DNA of 64,000 bases from Myotis daubentonii (Eukaryota > Chordata > Mammalia > Chiroptera > Vespertilionidae). Shown here piece by piece: positions 29,649 through 39,861 of this stretch. The DNA lies in the NCBI RefSeq assembly GCF_963259705.1, contig NC_081841.1, forward strand, positions 115,976,979-116,040,978, written 5' to 3'. A program made the translations under genes and the position numbers. Each line of letters opens with the position of its first letter. The stretch's first letter is position 1. The notes under the pieces were generated by a model that was not told the DNA's origin, did not search any database, and saw only the letters and a program-made list of their open reading frames with translations.

Positions 29649-30133
29649 GATTAATTTTTCCCTTATTAATACCTCTCTTGATCTCTAAACATCTTCCTAC
29701 ATGTTCCATGTTAAACCCCAAAATAAAAGCATGATGTTGACTAGCAGGAGAGTGATGGGGAGTAACATAAGTTTGTAGCATGATGAAAAGTATAGGATAG
29801 TCTTTACAATTTTTAGACTATCATTAATTTTTCTGTGCTCCTAATTGCAGGCATTCTGAGGGTGTAATCTGTGCCTCTAAAGAATAGTAACTCACATTTC
29901 TGAGTCCTTACATTAAAATCTAGTGTTATGGAGAGCAGAATATTTCAATGTTTTCAATTTATGCTGTTAAATATCTTAAATATATAGTTTAAAAGTGAGA
30001 GTTAAAAAAAGTGGAAGTAAGAAAACTACTAAAATTAATAAAATAATTCAAATAAAGTGTAATATCTATAGTAAATAGATCATGTTCTAAAGACAGAGGA
30101 AGACTAACAAATTTAATTCATATTATATTAATA
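29649..30133. other. unassigned DNA
   Basis: AT-rich, with no repeat or coding sequence recognised. Confidence 0.3.
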
Positions 30134-30270
30134 CTAGTAGCCCAGTGCACAAAATTTGTGCACATTAAAAGGGAATTAATTGCCCTAACCGGTTTGGCTC
30201 AGTGGATAGAGCATCGGCCTGCGGACTCAAGGGTTCCAGGCTCGATTCTGGTCAAGGGCATGTACCTTGG

Positions 30271-31084
30271 TGCCGGGAGCCGGTCCATCCTTGCTGTTTC
30301 AAGGGACCTGGCATATATGGCATACTGTTCTTAATATGTTTGCTCACCTTCTTGGCACTATGTGTCTTAACCAAGGTCTCTGAGAAAGGTTGTTTCCCCA
30401 GGTAGGGATTTTCCCCTGAAGTTAGGGAGGGAATAAAACCCCTCAACTAAGTGCCAGGCAGGTAATTAATCACTTTAACTACGAACAATCATGCTTAAGC
30501 TACATAATCTTTACTCCCTGGAATGGAGATAAGAAACGCCCTAACCTTTGTAATAGAGATTGATAGGATTGAATCAACTGGTATAAATACAGATGTAACA
30601 AGACAAGAAAGAGACAGAACTCAGAACACAGAACTTAGGAGACAGAGCTTAGAAGAGAGAACCTACAGACAGAACCTACACAGAACCTACAGACAGAAGA
30701 ACTTCGCTGGAGAGAACATGGCAAAAGATCCTGGACTGAACCTGACTACAGAAATTGGCAAGAGAACCTGACTAGAACCTGGTGACTGAACCTGGCTGGA
30801 GAACCTGGACAGAACCTGGCTGGAGAACCTAGCGAGGGAACATGGCTACAGAACCTGGCTGGAGAACCTGGAGAACCTAGCAAGAGAACATGGACACAGA
30901 ACCTGGCTGGAGATCCGAAGCAGAACCTCTCTGGAGATCCAGACCAGAACTTGGCTGGAGATCCTGGCTGGAGATCCTGGCTAGGCTGCTGATCAACTGA
31001 ACACTGTCTCCGTGTCCTTCCTTCTTCGCCGACTCCGTCCACACCTTTGGGGACCCCTGGACCCGCTGGGGCTGGACCCCGGCA
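30271..31084 (+). repeat. solo LTR of the class II ERV family seen at 3681
   Basis: Begins TGCCGGGAGCCGGTCC and ends GGGGCTGGACCCCGGCA. A perfect 6-bp duplication (ccttgg) lies at 30265-30270 and 31085-31090. The sense-strand TATA motif is at 30582-30589. It was probably left by recombination between two LTRs of a provirus. It is more diverged from the proviral LTRs at 3681 and 5180 than those are from each other. Confidence 0.93.
30770..30990 (+). repeat. LTR-internal minisatellite
   Basis: Imperfect units of about 20 bp built from AGAACCTGGCTGG, alternating with AGAACATGG variants, downstream of the TATA box. The proviral LTRs carry fewer units of the AACCTGGCTGG form and more CTCTCTGGAGA variants, so the array has changed length between copies. 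Confidence 0.82.
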
Positions 31085-31239
31085 CCTTGGTTGTGGGCAC
31101 ATTCCCCAATGGGGAGTGTGCAGGAGGAAGCTGATCAATGTTTCTCTCTCATCCATGTTTCTAACTCTCTATCCCTCTCCCTTCCTCTCTGTAAAAAATC
31201 AATAAAATATAATTTTTTTAAAAAAGGAAATTAATTAGC

Positions 31240-32344
31240 AGAAATGTTTTAATATTTCTATTTGCCCTTTCTCTATAATAGAAGTGTGAGAGATGAAAGG
31301 AAATCAGTAAAATGTATATGAAAATCATATATAAATTTATTGATAAATAAACAGTAACACAAGGATATAACAACAGAGGCATGATATAAAAATGACAAAA
31401 ACATGATATGAAAACAACAAAAACATGATATGAAAACAACAGTGATGCAAACAGTGACTGATAAAGTGATTAAACTTATTCTAATATCTCCCTATACACC
31501 ACATTAAGTGTGAAAACACTTTCAGAGTGCTTGACTAATTTCCCTTGGATGAAGTACTTAGAACTTTAACTGTAACATCACATGCTCTTCAAACTCAACA
31601 GAAAGCAACATATAACTGACCATGTGCAAAAACGGGTTCAGATAGGAATATGCCTACTTTGTCTGGAGTTTGTCCTTGTGATTTATTAATAGTCATCCCA
31701 AATGCTGGCATCATGGGTAACCATCGTCAAATCAATTTAAATGGGAGGCCAGTGTCAGATGGGGACAAATTAATTCTTGGAATTAGAACAACCTCTCCCT
31801 CTGCAGATCCTGTTAATATTTCAGCTTGTATAATGTTAGGTCGTAATCTTTTGATAATAAATCTGGTACCATTACAAAGACCCCATTTATTATTGAGTTT
31901 TCTCAATAGCATGATGATTTCACCCACTTTCAATTTTAATTTATGACACGGCATTCCTGAAGTAGTAATACTATTAAGAAGTTCGTGGGTGTGGAGAGAG
32001 CAGAGCTCCTGAAGAATGGCTTCACTGTATACAATACATACAACAGCAACTTGGGCTTACTCCTCACGGGAAGCAGAATACTATGGCCTTCCTGTGACAT
32101 TACGCCCTATACATAAAAATAAAAAATAAAAAAAAAATAAAATAAAAAAAAGAAAGAAAAGAAAAGAAAGAAATTCGATGGGAAAATTTTCCTTTTCGGC
32201 ATCATCTGTGGAATCAATGGAATCATCACTCAAATATGTGTGAAAATCTCCATCGAGTATATCCAAATTTTCTTCATTTAATTTTTGAACATGCTCATTT
32301 TTTGGACAAAGAATTGCATGTTTAGATATATTTTTAATATCTAT
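31240..32344 (-). pseudogene. Helitron Pif1-type helicase, C-terminal remnant
   Basis: Reading the minus strand from 32344 leftward: CPKNEHVQKLNEE, then a D- and E-rich linker ending ENFPIEF. After a retro-insertion comes KLKVGEIIMLLRKLNN and CNGTRF (about 31857-31945), then ILTGSAEGEVVLIPRINLS. The helicase block [10 protein letters not shown] is at 31667-31696, and HGQLYVA is at about 31606-31626. These are the last conserved blocks of Pif1-family superfamily 1 helicases as found fused to Rep in Helitron transposases. Stops and shifts follow HGQLYVA, and the N-terminal Walker motifs are not present. It is inactive. Confidence 0.85.
31975..32170 (+). mobile_element. small poly(A)-tailed retro-insertion in the helicase
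   Basis: A segment of about 120 bp followed by a long A-rich tail (32106-32170) splits the helicase between FPIEF and the block that should follow. The flanks aagaagttc and agaaagaaattc are consistent with a short target duplication, so it was copied in by L1 machinery. It could be a 5'-truncated processed gene copy. One frame reads LLKNGFTVYNTYNSNLG. The source is not recognised. Confidence 0.5.
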
Positions 32345-32346
32345 AG

Positions 32347-32440
32347 CAGTGGTTCTCAACCTTGGCTGCACATCAGAATCACCTGGGAATCTTTAAAATC
32401 CTGATTTCTGGGCCTCATCCTCTGGAAATTGTTTCTTTGT
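32347..32440 (+). mobile_element. MER5-type hAT fragment
   Basis: Begins CAGTGGTTCTCAACCTTGGC and continues with CATCAGAATCACCTGGGAA and TCTGGGCCTCATCCTCTGG, the terminal sequence of the ancient eutherian MER5A family as I recall it. The right part is lost. Confidence 0.7.
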
Positions 32441-32492
32441 TATGGGGTGGGGCCACAACATTAGTAACAAAGAAACAGAATTAAAACTTTAT

Positions 32493-32890
32493 TGTGGGGA
32501 GCCACTACAGTGTTTTGGACAGGTTTAAGCCTTGGACTGAGGAGAGGGCACAGTCCTCTCATTGCCATGTACAAGTCCCAGCTTGGAGGGCAGGGCCCTC
32601 CCAGCACAATTATAGCCAACAGCTGTAGTTGTAAGCTTGAACCTATGGTCCGAACACGTGGCCCCACGTGCCTGAATGATGTAGGCTTGATAGAGTTCAG
32701 GTGCATGTAGTTGAGTAGGATTGAAACCCAGGAGAATGTTGTAAACAACTTGATCACACCCTTACTTTGCCTCATAGCATCTGCTATAAAATAAAGGCAT
32801 GGCTGTGGGTGTGGTTGCTGTCTCTCAGAAAAGCAGCATCCCACTGAGACCTGGCTTTAATTCTCTTGTCTGTCTTTTCTAAGCCTTTCA
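32493..32890 (+). repeat. probable solo LTR
   Basis: 398 bp that starts TGTGGGGAGCCAC and ends TTCTAAGCCTTTCA. TATA-like and polyadenylation-type signals overlap at CTATAAAATAAAGG (about 32782). No matching partner LTR and no clear duplication were found. The family is not identified. Confidence 0.5.
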
Positions 32891-32929
32891 GCCACCCCCA
32901 CTCAGGTTCAACTCTGGCCATGCTGGCGC

Positions 32930-33145
32930 GGCACACTCCCAGGGAACCACGCTTCCAGGGCGGGTTCTTGCCTCAAACTCGCCCTTGCCAGAAGCAGCTC
33001 CAGGAAACAGCTGGGGAGGGCGCAGCCCTTGGCAAAGCGACCCAGGATTCAGTGGGTCCACACTTTGAGGGCGGGTTCCTGCCTCAAACCTCGCCCTTAT
33101 AGGAAACAGCTTGGGGGAGGTGCACAGCCATTTCAAAGACAATCC
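32930..33145 (+). repeat. diverged tandem duplication, about 115 bp unit
   Basis: The block GGGCGGGTTCTTGCCTCAAA (32959) recurs as GGGCGGGTTCCTGCCTCAAA (33069). Each is followed by a CAGCTGGGGAGGGCGCAGCC-like stretch. No repeat family is recognised. It directly follows the LTR candidate, so it may be ERV leader sequence. Confidence 0.6.
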
Positions 33146-34600
33146 CTGTAGGACTGACTTCCTTCTGGTTGGTCACGGCTGTTCTTCTGGATGTGATGAA
33201 CACCACCCATGGTTTTTATATAAGTAGATCAGATTTGAGCATGAGGGAATGCAGATCACCTGGAAAGTGCTGTTACAATTAAAAGATTTAAAGCAATGAC
33301 TAAAAAATAAGGATGTTTGTTCTATCTATGGGATTAAATGACTATTGAAATGAAATAACTTTTAAAATGGCATAGCTCTGTTCTAAGTAACTGTATTGAC
33401 AGTAAGATTATTAATTGCTTACATCTATATGCTCCCTTCTTTCCTCTCTATTATTCTGTAATGCTTTACTTTCATATAGCCCTCTGGAAAAAAATTACAA
33501 AGTTATGTTGAATAGAAATATGTGCTGTCAACAAATTTCATTAAGTGAAATTCCAAAACTTTCTTTTGACATATTATTATTATTACAAAACTTGTACTAA
33601 TGTCCAATACAGAATAAAAGAAATTTAGAAGATACAACTCCCCAGTAGGGTTTTCTGTTCCTCCTCACTAACCTGATCTGCTTTTGACCATCATTTGATT
33701 TAATTAATTCCCAGTGTTATACCACTTTAAGAAGTCCAACTTTTAATCTTCCCTTAGAACCTATTCTCCTGAAAAGCCTAGACTTATGAGCAGCAGTATT
33801 ATGAAAGTATGCACCATCTTTGTTTAGATAACAAACAAACCAAAAGAAACACCTTTTTCTAGTTGCAAAACCCAAATCATGTGGCCAATCATTTTATCTG
33901 TTGTTGTTAAGTTCCAAGTTATCCTCAGGACACTATCTCCATAAATGTATATGAAATAAAGATGTCCCTGCACTCTCTCCTCTCTTCTCATAAGCAAAAA
34001 ACCAAAACCAAAACAGAAACTATCACAATCATATTTTCCACTCTTTCCAATTTTAAATTTCTGTGAAAACAACTTTTCTTTCATGTAGAGAACTCACTGG
34101 TTCTCAATTTTCCTAAGGAAAATCTGTGATTCACCCCACCCCTTTAAACAGTTCAAGTATTACCAACATTTTTATTGCATATATTCTGTTTCATTTATTA
34201 ATTAAAAAACAACCTTTGTGATTTTATAAACTTTAAGGATTTATTAGCATTTATTCTTCACAAATAAATAAGCCTAATGTTTCAGTCTGTCCTTAACAGT
34301 TTTACGCATTTCATATTTTTAGTGTTCTTCCCTGGCACTTTTTGGCATTGTGTTATATATTTCTTGATTTTAACAAAAATTTCCAGTGAAAAATGAAGAA
34401 ACCCCAATATGAAAAAACAAAAATTCATGCTTATTATAAAACATCCTTTTTTTTACAGTTAAGTTATATATGCCTAAGGTGGAAAGAAAAACCTTTCAAA
34501 TAAGCATTCCTTCTCATTCTCTTTGTTGCTGTACTGAGGGCAATGAGACAATAAAATAAATAATACATCTCTCTCTGCTTCACCCTCATTACCAGGATTG
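33146..34600. other. unassigned AT-rich DNA
   Basis: No transposon ends, microsatellite or convincing coding sequence are seen. It may be old unique sequence. Confidence 0.3.
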
Positions 34601-35400
34601 GGAAATATAGAATTTTAAATGGAGAGTAAAACATTACAACACATTATGTTAGGGTCACATCCTACTGATACTTCTGTAATTAACCTAGTTACTAATAACA
34701 GGAAAGGAGCAAAGGGAAGGTCAAATATTATAGGCATGTCATTTAGGCTTTATACTCCTCAGGAAGCCACCAGTCTATTACCTAAAGGTCACTGGGGGAC
34801 TGGAGGGACAAGGAGGAGAATAGATGCATATCCAGTAAAGCTGGGGTGGTATGGAAAAGGTATTTAACCCTCAATCATACCTGGGAACAGGTCATTGGCC
34901 AGAATGGGCAAGGCTACTACAAGCACATGAACATTTGATATATTTAATCACCTAAATAAAGAAATTCACACTCTTGGCCTCTCTTGCTTCTCTTGGGACT
35001 CTTGTTGCAGGGGACACATTCTCTTGGCTCCCCGGAATTCGCCCACATGGCTCGTGGCCATCTGGATCCCACACACAATGGACTAATAAATTGCAACTAG
35101 CCTGATACTGATCTGGACCCAGCTGCAACATGGAGCAGAAATTCTGGATTCTGGCTTTGATTTCAGTTCTACTGAATCCCCAGTTATACTTCTTCCAGGA
35201 CTGGATTAAGGGAAATGGAACTTTGGAAACACAGAAATGTAATTCTATGCAAATAAAAATCACTCATCCTGCTGTGCAAGTCTCAGAAAATTCTTTGTCC
35301 CAAGATATTTTAAGGACACCACCCCCAGCACTCAGTGGGGAAAGGGGTACCCCATTTCCACAAATAACACTACCAGAATAACTATTCTAGTTCCTCCATT
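34600..35400 (+). other. possible old ERV remnant
   Basis: A frame at 34619-34867 and another at 35130-35381 that begins MEQKFWILALISVLL (a signal-peptide-like start) suggest retroviral pol and env-leader remains. Between them lies an LTR-leader-like CTCTTGCTTCTCTTGGGACT. None of the pieces carries a decisive motif, so this stays weak. Confidence 0.25.
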
Positions 35401-35542
35401 TGCTAGCCCTATAATCTTGGAAAACTGACTTAATAGTTCTCTCCCTTATTTTCATCATCTAAAATTGGAATAATAACAATATCATTGAATTAAGTTATTA
35501 TGAAGATTGAATAAGACAATATATGTAAAATAATTATCATGC

Positions 35543-35543
<1 letters not shown>

Positions 35544-35575
<32 letters not shown>
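35544..35575 (+). repeat. (TA)n microsatellite
   Basis: Uninterrupted TA run. A second TA run lies at about 35897-35912 across the adjacent Helitron, as if the element inserted into a TA array. Confidence 0.9.
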
Positions 35576-35578
<3 letters not shown>

Positions 35579-35615
35579 AAGTTTGTGTATATATATACAC
35601 ACACATACACATACA

Positions 35616-35900
35616 TTAGAGGCCCAGTGCACATGAAATCATGTGCGAGTAGCTTGCTTCGGCTTGCCTCAGCTGGCTGCCCTGCCCATTGCTGCTCATA
35701 GCTCATGCCCCGCCCTTTGCTGCTTGTAGCAATCCTCCACTCATAGCTTGCTGCCCTGGCCTCCACCGCTCGTAGCCCTCCACCACTCTTAGCCCTCCAT
35801 TGCTAGTAGCTCGTGCCTCTCCCTGCCCTCGGCAAGAGCTGCTGCTCATTTGGTTGTGACGGCATTACAGTGTGACGGCCATGGGCATTTTATATAATAT
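35616..35900 (-). mobile_element. HeliBat-type Helitron, variant hairpin
   Basis: The left end TTAGAGGCCCAGTGCAC is followed by a lengthened hairpin (GTGCACATGAAATCATGTGC). The body contains repeated GCTCGTAGCCCTCCACCGCT units. The right end is blurred in a TA-rich stretch (GGCATTTTATATAATATA), so the end coordinate is approximate. Confidence 0.7.
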
Positions 35901-35998
35901 ATATATATATAAAATTATTACCATGTCATATATTAAGGATGGAATAAAAAGATTTCCTTACTTTTTTGAGGGGGTAGAATTTGGGGTATATATATATA

Positions 35999-37604
35999 CT
36001 AGAGGCCCAGTGCACAAAAATTTGTGCACTGGCGGGGGGGTGGTGTCCCTCAGCCCCACTTGTACCTTCTCACAGTCTCGGACCCCTCTGGAGATAACGA
36101 CCTGCTGGCTTAGACCTGTTCCCGGATGGCAGAGGGCAGGCCCAATCCCTAGGTGCAGCCCCTGGTCGGGCTCAGAGCAGGGCTGATTGGGGAGTTGGGG
36201 CGCCGCCCCCTGTCATGCACAGAGCAGGGCAGATCAGGAGGTTGAGATGCCACCCCCAGTCATGCTCAGGGTAGGGCCGATTGGGGGGCTGGGGCGCCGC
36301 CCCCTGTCACACTCAAGGCAGGGTCGATGGGGAGGTTATGGCGCCCCCCCCCCTGGCCGCACCCTGTCACACACAGAGGCGCAGGGTGATCAGGGGGTTG
36401 GGGAGCTCCACCCTATCAGGCACAGAACAGGTCTGATCAGGAGGTTGGGGCACCTTCCCCTGTCACAAACAGAGCAGGGCAGATAGGGAGGTTGTGGCCC
36501 CATGCCCTTTCACACACAGAGCCACAGGGCGATCAGGGGGTTTGGGAGATGCCCCAGGTCAAGCTGCTCCAGGAGCCAGGAGGCCTCGCGGCTCCGCTGA
36601 TCCCAGTGCTGGGGGGCCTCATGGCTCCGCTTGACACTGGGACAGTGAGGCCTTGCTGCTCTGCTGATCCCAGTGCTGGGAGGCCTCGTGGCTCCGCTTG
36701 ACACAGGGGCAGTAAGGTCTCGCTGCTCCGCTGATCCTGGTGCTGGGAGGCATATTACCCTTTTACTATATAGGATAGAGGCCTGGTGCACAGGTGGGGG
36801 CCGGCTGGTTTGCCCTGAAGGGTGTCCTGGATCAGGGTGGGGGTCCCGCTTGGGTGCCTGGCCAGCCTGGATGAGGGGATGATGGCTATTTGTAGCTGGT
36901 CACACCCCCTTCAGGGTGGGGGTCTGCACTGGGGTGACTGGCCAGACTGGATGAGGGGATGATGGCTGTTTGCAGCTGGTCATAGCCTCTTCAGGGTGGG
37001 GGTCCCCACTGGGATGCCTCGCCAGACTTGATGAGGGGATGATGGCTGTTTGCAGCTGGTCACACCCTCTTCAGGGTGGGGGTCCCCACTGGGGTACCTG
37101 GCCAGTCTGGGTGAGGGGCTGAGGGCCATTTTCAGGCTGGTGGGTGACTGAAGCTCCCAACTTCTTTTTTTCTTTTATTTTTTTAATTCTGGGATTCATT
37201 TACCTTCTATGGCTGTCACTGGAACTGAGAGCCAGCTTTAGCTCTGAGGCTCGGCTCCAGCTCTGAGACCTCAGCTGCTGAAAGCAGGTATCTGGTTTTT
37301 TGGCTTCTATAATTGAAACACTGTTGCAACTCCAGTTTGGCCGGCTGGCTGAAAGCATGGGGTTTGTTTAGCTTCTATAATTGCAACATTGTTTCTTAGA
37401 GTGCAAGCTCAGAGCCCAGCAGCAGCAGGTGGGGAACCTTGGCTTCCTCCTTCACTGGAGCAATCAAGCCTTCTGTTCGCTTCAGCTGCCCGGCTGCCGG
37501 CCGCCATCTTGGTTGGCAGTTAATTTGCATATCGCCCTGATTAACCAATGGAAAGCATGTCAGAGCTACAGTTAATTACCATGTTTGTCTATTATTAGAT
37601 AGGA
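35999..37604 (-). mobile_element. composite Helitron, second copy
   Basis: Two Helitrons joined head to tail. 35999-36775 starts CTAGAGGCCCAGTGCAC and ends CCTTTTACTATATAGGA. 36776-37604 starts TAGAGGCCTGGTGCAC (leading C lost) and ends TGTCTATTATTAGATAGGA. Host T is at 37605. Order, subfamilies and damaged junction match those at 2291-6050. The right half has tandem units of about 90 bp (GGTGGGGGTCCCCACTGGGG) at 36815-37120. The left half has the CAGAGCAGGGC minisatellite. Confidence 0.88.
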
Positions 37605-38362
37605 TATTTGAGGTATAGTTGACATACATTATATTCATTTCAGGTGCATAATATAATGATTCAATATTATATATGTTGCAAAATGATCACCACAATAAGT
37701 CTAGTTAACATCCATCACCATAAGTATTACACTATTTTGTTGTGTGATGAGAACTTTCAAGATTCATTCTCCTAGCTATTTTCAAATACACAGTGCAAGC
37801 TTATTAACTATATTAATCATGCTATTAATTAAATCCTCATGATGCATTTATTATATAACTAAAAAGTTGTACCTTTTGATCCCTTCATTCATTTCATCTA
37901 TTCCCCAGCCCCCATTTTAGGCAACTACCAAACTGTTCTCTAAATCTATGTGCTCTTTTTTCTGTTTGTTTTTAGATTCCACATATAAGTGAGATAATAT
38001 ATTTATCTTTTTCTGTCTGACATATTTCACTTGTTTAGCATAATTCTCTCACTTCATATATATCACTACATCTTTATCCATTCATCTATTGATGGACATT
38101 GAGGTTGTCTTCATGTCTTGACTATTGTAAATAATGCTTCAATAAATATGAGGGTACATGTAACTTCTCAAATTAGCGTGTTTTTTTTTTTGTGAGAGTT
38201 TTCCAGATAAATGTCCAGAAAAGGAATTGCTGGATCATGTGACAGTTCTATTTTCAACTTCTTTAGGAACCTCCATACTCTTTTTCATAGTGGCAATACC
38301 AATTTACAATGAACATAGGTTAAGTTTTCTCCACAGTTTCACCAAAACTTGAAATTTCTTAT
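37605..38362 (-). mobile_element. old L1, minus strand, 3' portion
   Basis: Antisense of an old L1 3' end: TTGAGGTATAGTTGACATAC (3' UTR), then the ORF2 C-terminal region (AATTGCTGGATCATGTGACA). It stops at 38362 where a younger L1 enters. Later pieces of the same copy appear at 44391-44668, 53946-55561 and 55943-56535. Confidence 0.82.
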
Positions 38363-38364
38363 CT

Positions 38365-38371
38365 GTTGTAT

Positions 38372-38410
<39 letters not shown>
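38365..38410 (+). repeat. (TTTA)n microsatellite
   Basis: About eleven TTTA units that derive from the poly(A) tail of the minus-strand L1. Confidence 0.9.
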
Positions 38411-38411
<1 letters not shown>

Positions 38412-39219
38412 TCTATATTCTTTATTGATTATGGTATTACATATGCATCCTTATCCCCCCAATGTCCCCCACTCATATCCTCACCCTCCTGGTGTCTTTG
38501 TCCATTGGTTAGGCTTATATGCATGCATACAAGTTCTTTGGTTGAACTCTCCTCCTTATCTCCACCCTCCCCTACCTTCCCTCTGAAGGTTGATGAGCTG
38601 ATCCATGCTTCTCTGTCTCTGGATCTGTTTTTGTTCATCAGTTTATGTTGTTCATTATATTCCACAAATTAGTGAGAACATGTGATATTTATCTTTCCCT
38701 GACTGGCTTATTTCGCTTAGCATAATGCTCTCCAGTTCCATCCATGCTATTGCAAATGGTAAGAATTCCTTCTTTTTTACAGCAGCAAAGTATTCCATTG
38801 TGTAGATGTACCATGGTTTTTTAATGCACTCATCTGCTGATGAGCACTTAGGCTGTTTCAAAATCTTACCTATGGTAAATTGTGCTGCTATGAACATAGG
38901 GGTACATATATCCTTTCTGATTGATGTTTCTAGTTTCTTGGGATATATTCCTAGAAGTGGGATTATTGGGTCAAATGGGAGTTCCATTTTTAGTTTTTTG
39001 AGGAAACTCCATACTGTCCTCCACAGTGGCTGCCCCAGTCTGCATTCCTGCCAGCAGTACAAGAGGGTTCCTTTTTCTCCGCACACTCGACAGCACTTGT
39101 CATTTGTTGATTTGTTGATGATAGCCAACCTGACAGGTGTGAGATGGTACTGCATTGTGGTTTTGATTTGCATGTCTCGGATATTAGTGACTTTGAGGAT
39201 GTTTTCATATGTCTGTTGG

Positions 39220-39285
39220 CCTTCTGTATGTCCTCTTTTGAAAAGTATCTGGCCTTCTGTATGTCCTCTTTTGAAAAGTATCTAT
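39220..39285 (+). repeat. 33-bp tandem duplication in L1 ORF2
   Basis: GGCCTTCTGTATGTCCTCTT with its following TTGAAAAGTATCT occurs twice in a row with no difference. On the coding strand it duplicates [10 protein letters not shown] in frame. The perfect match means it arose recently relative to the element. Confidence 0.95.
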
Positions 39286-39745
39286 TTAGGCACATTGTCC
39301 ATTTTTTGATTGGGTTGTTTATCTTTCTTGTGTAAAGTTGTATGAGTTCCCTGTAAATGTTGGAGATTAAACCCTTATCCATGATCACATTGGCAAATAT
39401 GTTCTTCCATGCAGTGCACTTTCTTGTTTTGTTGATGGCTTCTTTTGCTGTGCAGAATCTTTTTATTTTGATGTAGTCCCATTTGTTTATTTTCTCTTTA
39501 GTTTCCATTGCCCTAGGAGATGTATTGGTGAAGATATTGCTTTGACATATGTCTGAGATTTTCCTACCTGTGGATTCCTCTAGTATTTTTATGGTTTCCC
39601 AACTTACGTTTAAGTCCTTTACCCATTTTGAGCTATTTTTGTGTATGGTGTAAGATGGTAGTCTAGTTTCATTTTTTGGCATGTATCTGTCTAATTTTCC
39701 CAACACCATTAATTGAAAAGACTGTCTTGACTCCATTGTATGTTC

Positions 39746-39861
39746 TTTTCACCTTTTTAAAGTAGTAATTGAGCCTTATGTGAAGCCCACACCTGTCCGA
39801 GGAGCAGCAGCCTCACAAGCAGCCTGCCCCATCTGATTAGCAGCAGCCATGCAAACAGCCA
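39746..39861. other. junction DNA between opposed L1 parts
   Basis: About 115 bp with AGCAGCAGCCTCACAAGCAG. It is not recognised as L1 by eye and could be filler or diverged ORF1. Confidence 0.35.

Larger units (their letters stand above)
30182..31226 (+). mobile_element. VES SINE, split by a solo LTR
   Basis: The head (GCCCTAACCGGTTTGGCTCA, B box GGCTCGATTCT) runs to 30270. The rest of the body resumes at 31085 and ends in AAAATCAATAAAATATAATTT. Flanking duplications ggaattaatt (about 30172-30181) and ggaaattaatt (about 31227-31237) bound the SINE. The order is Helitron first, then the VES, then the LTR element. Confidence 0.93.
30134..32344 (-). mobile_element. remnant of an autonomous HeliBat Helitron
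   Basis: The left end is a Helitron 3' terminus in reverse (CTAGTAGCCCAGTGCAC with a GTGCACAAATTTGTGCAC-type hairpin). After a VES insertion (30182-31226), the 3' untranslated region and the helicase C-terminus follow on the same strand. The 5' part, including the rolling-circle initiator (Rep) domain and the 5' terminus, is missing. Homology ends at about 32344 next to a MER5-type fragment. All other Helitrons in the window are short and non-coding, so this is the only trace of their machinery. Confidence 0.85.
38363..39745 (-). mobile_element. L1 3' half, minus strand (partner of the inverted 5' part)
   Basis: Starts with a TTTA/poly-T run (38365-38410), the tail of the element, then a 3' UTR antisense (GGTTAGGCTTATATGCATGC) and ORF2. 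On the minus strand, ORF2 C-terminal blocks are readable: [34 protein letters not shown] and [19 protein letters not shown]. One frameshift separates the two main frames. A 33-bp tandem duplication lies at 39220-39285. Next to it at 39860 begins L1 sequence in the opposite orientation, the pattern of twin priming. Confidence 0.85.

Noticed and set aside
31650..31946. 98-codon plus-strand frame
   Set aside because: It is the antisense shadow of the Helitron helicase, whose minus-strand frame has recognised motifs.
35130..35381. Secreted host protein with a signal peptide
   Set aside because: The start is hydrophobic, but the frame is short, has no conserved motif, and lies in what may be ERV debris.
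36187..36486. 99-codon frame similar to one near 2.7 kb, a possible conserved protein
   Set aside because: The likeness comes from two copies of the same Helitron minisatellite.
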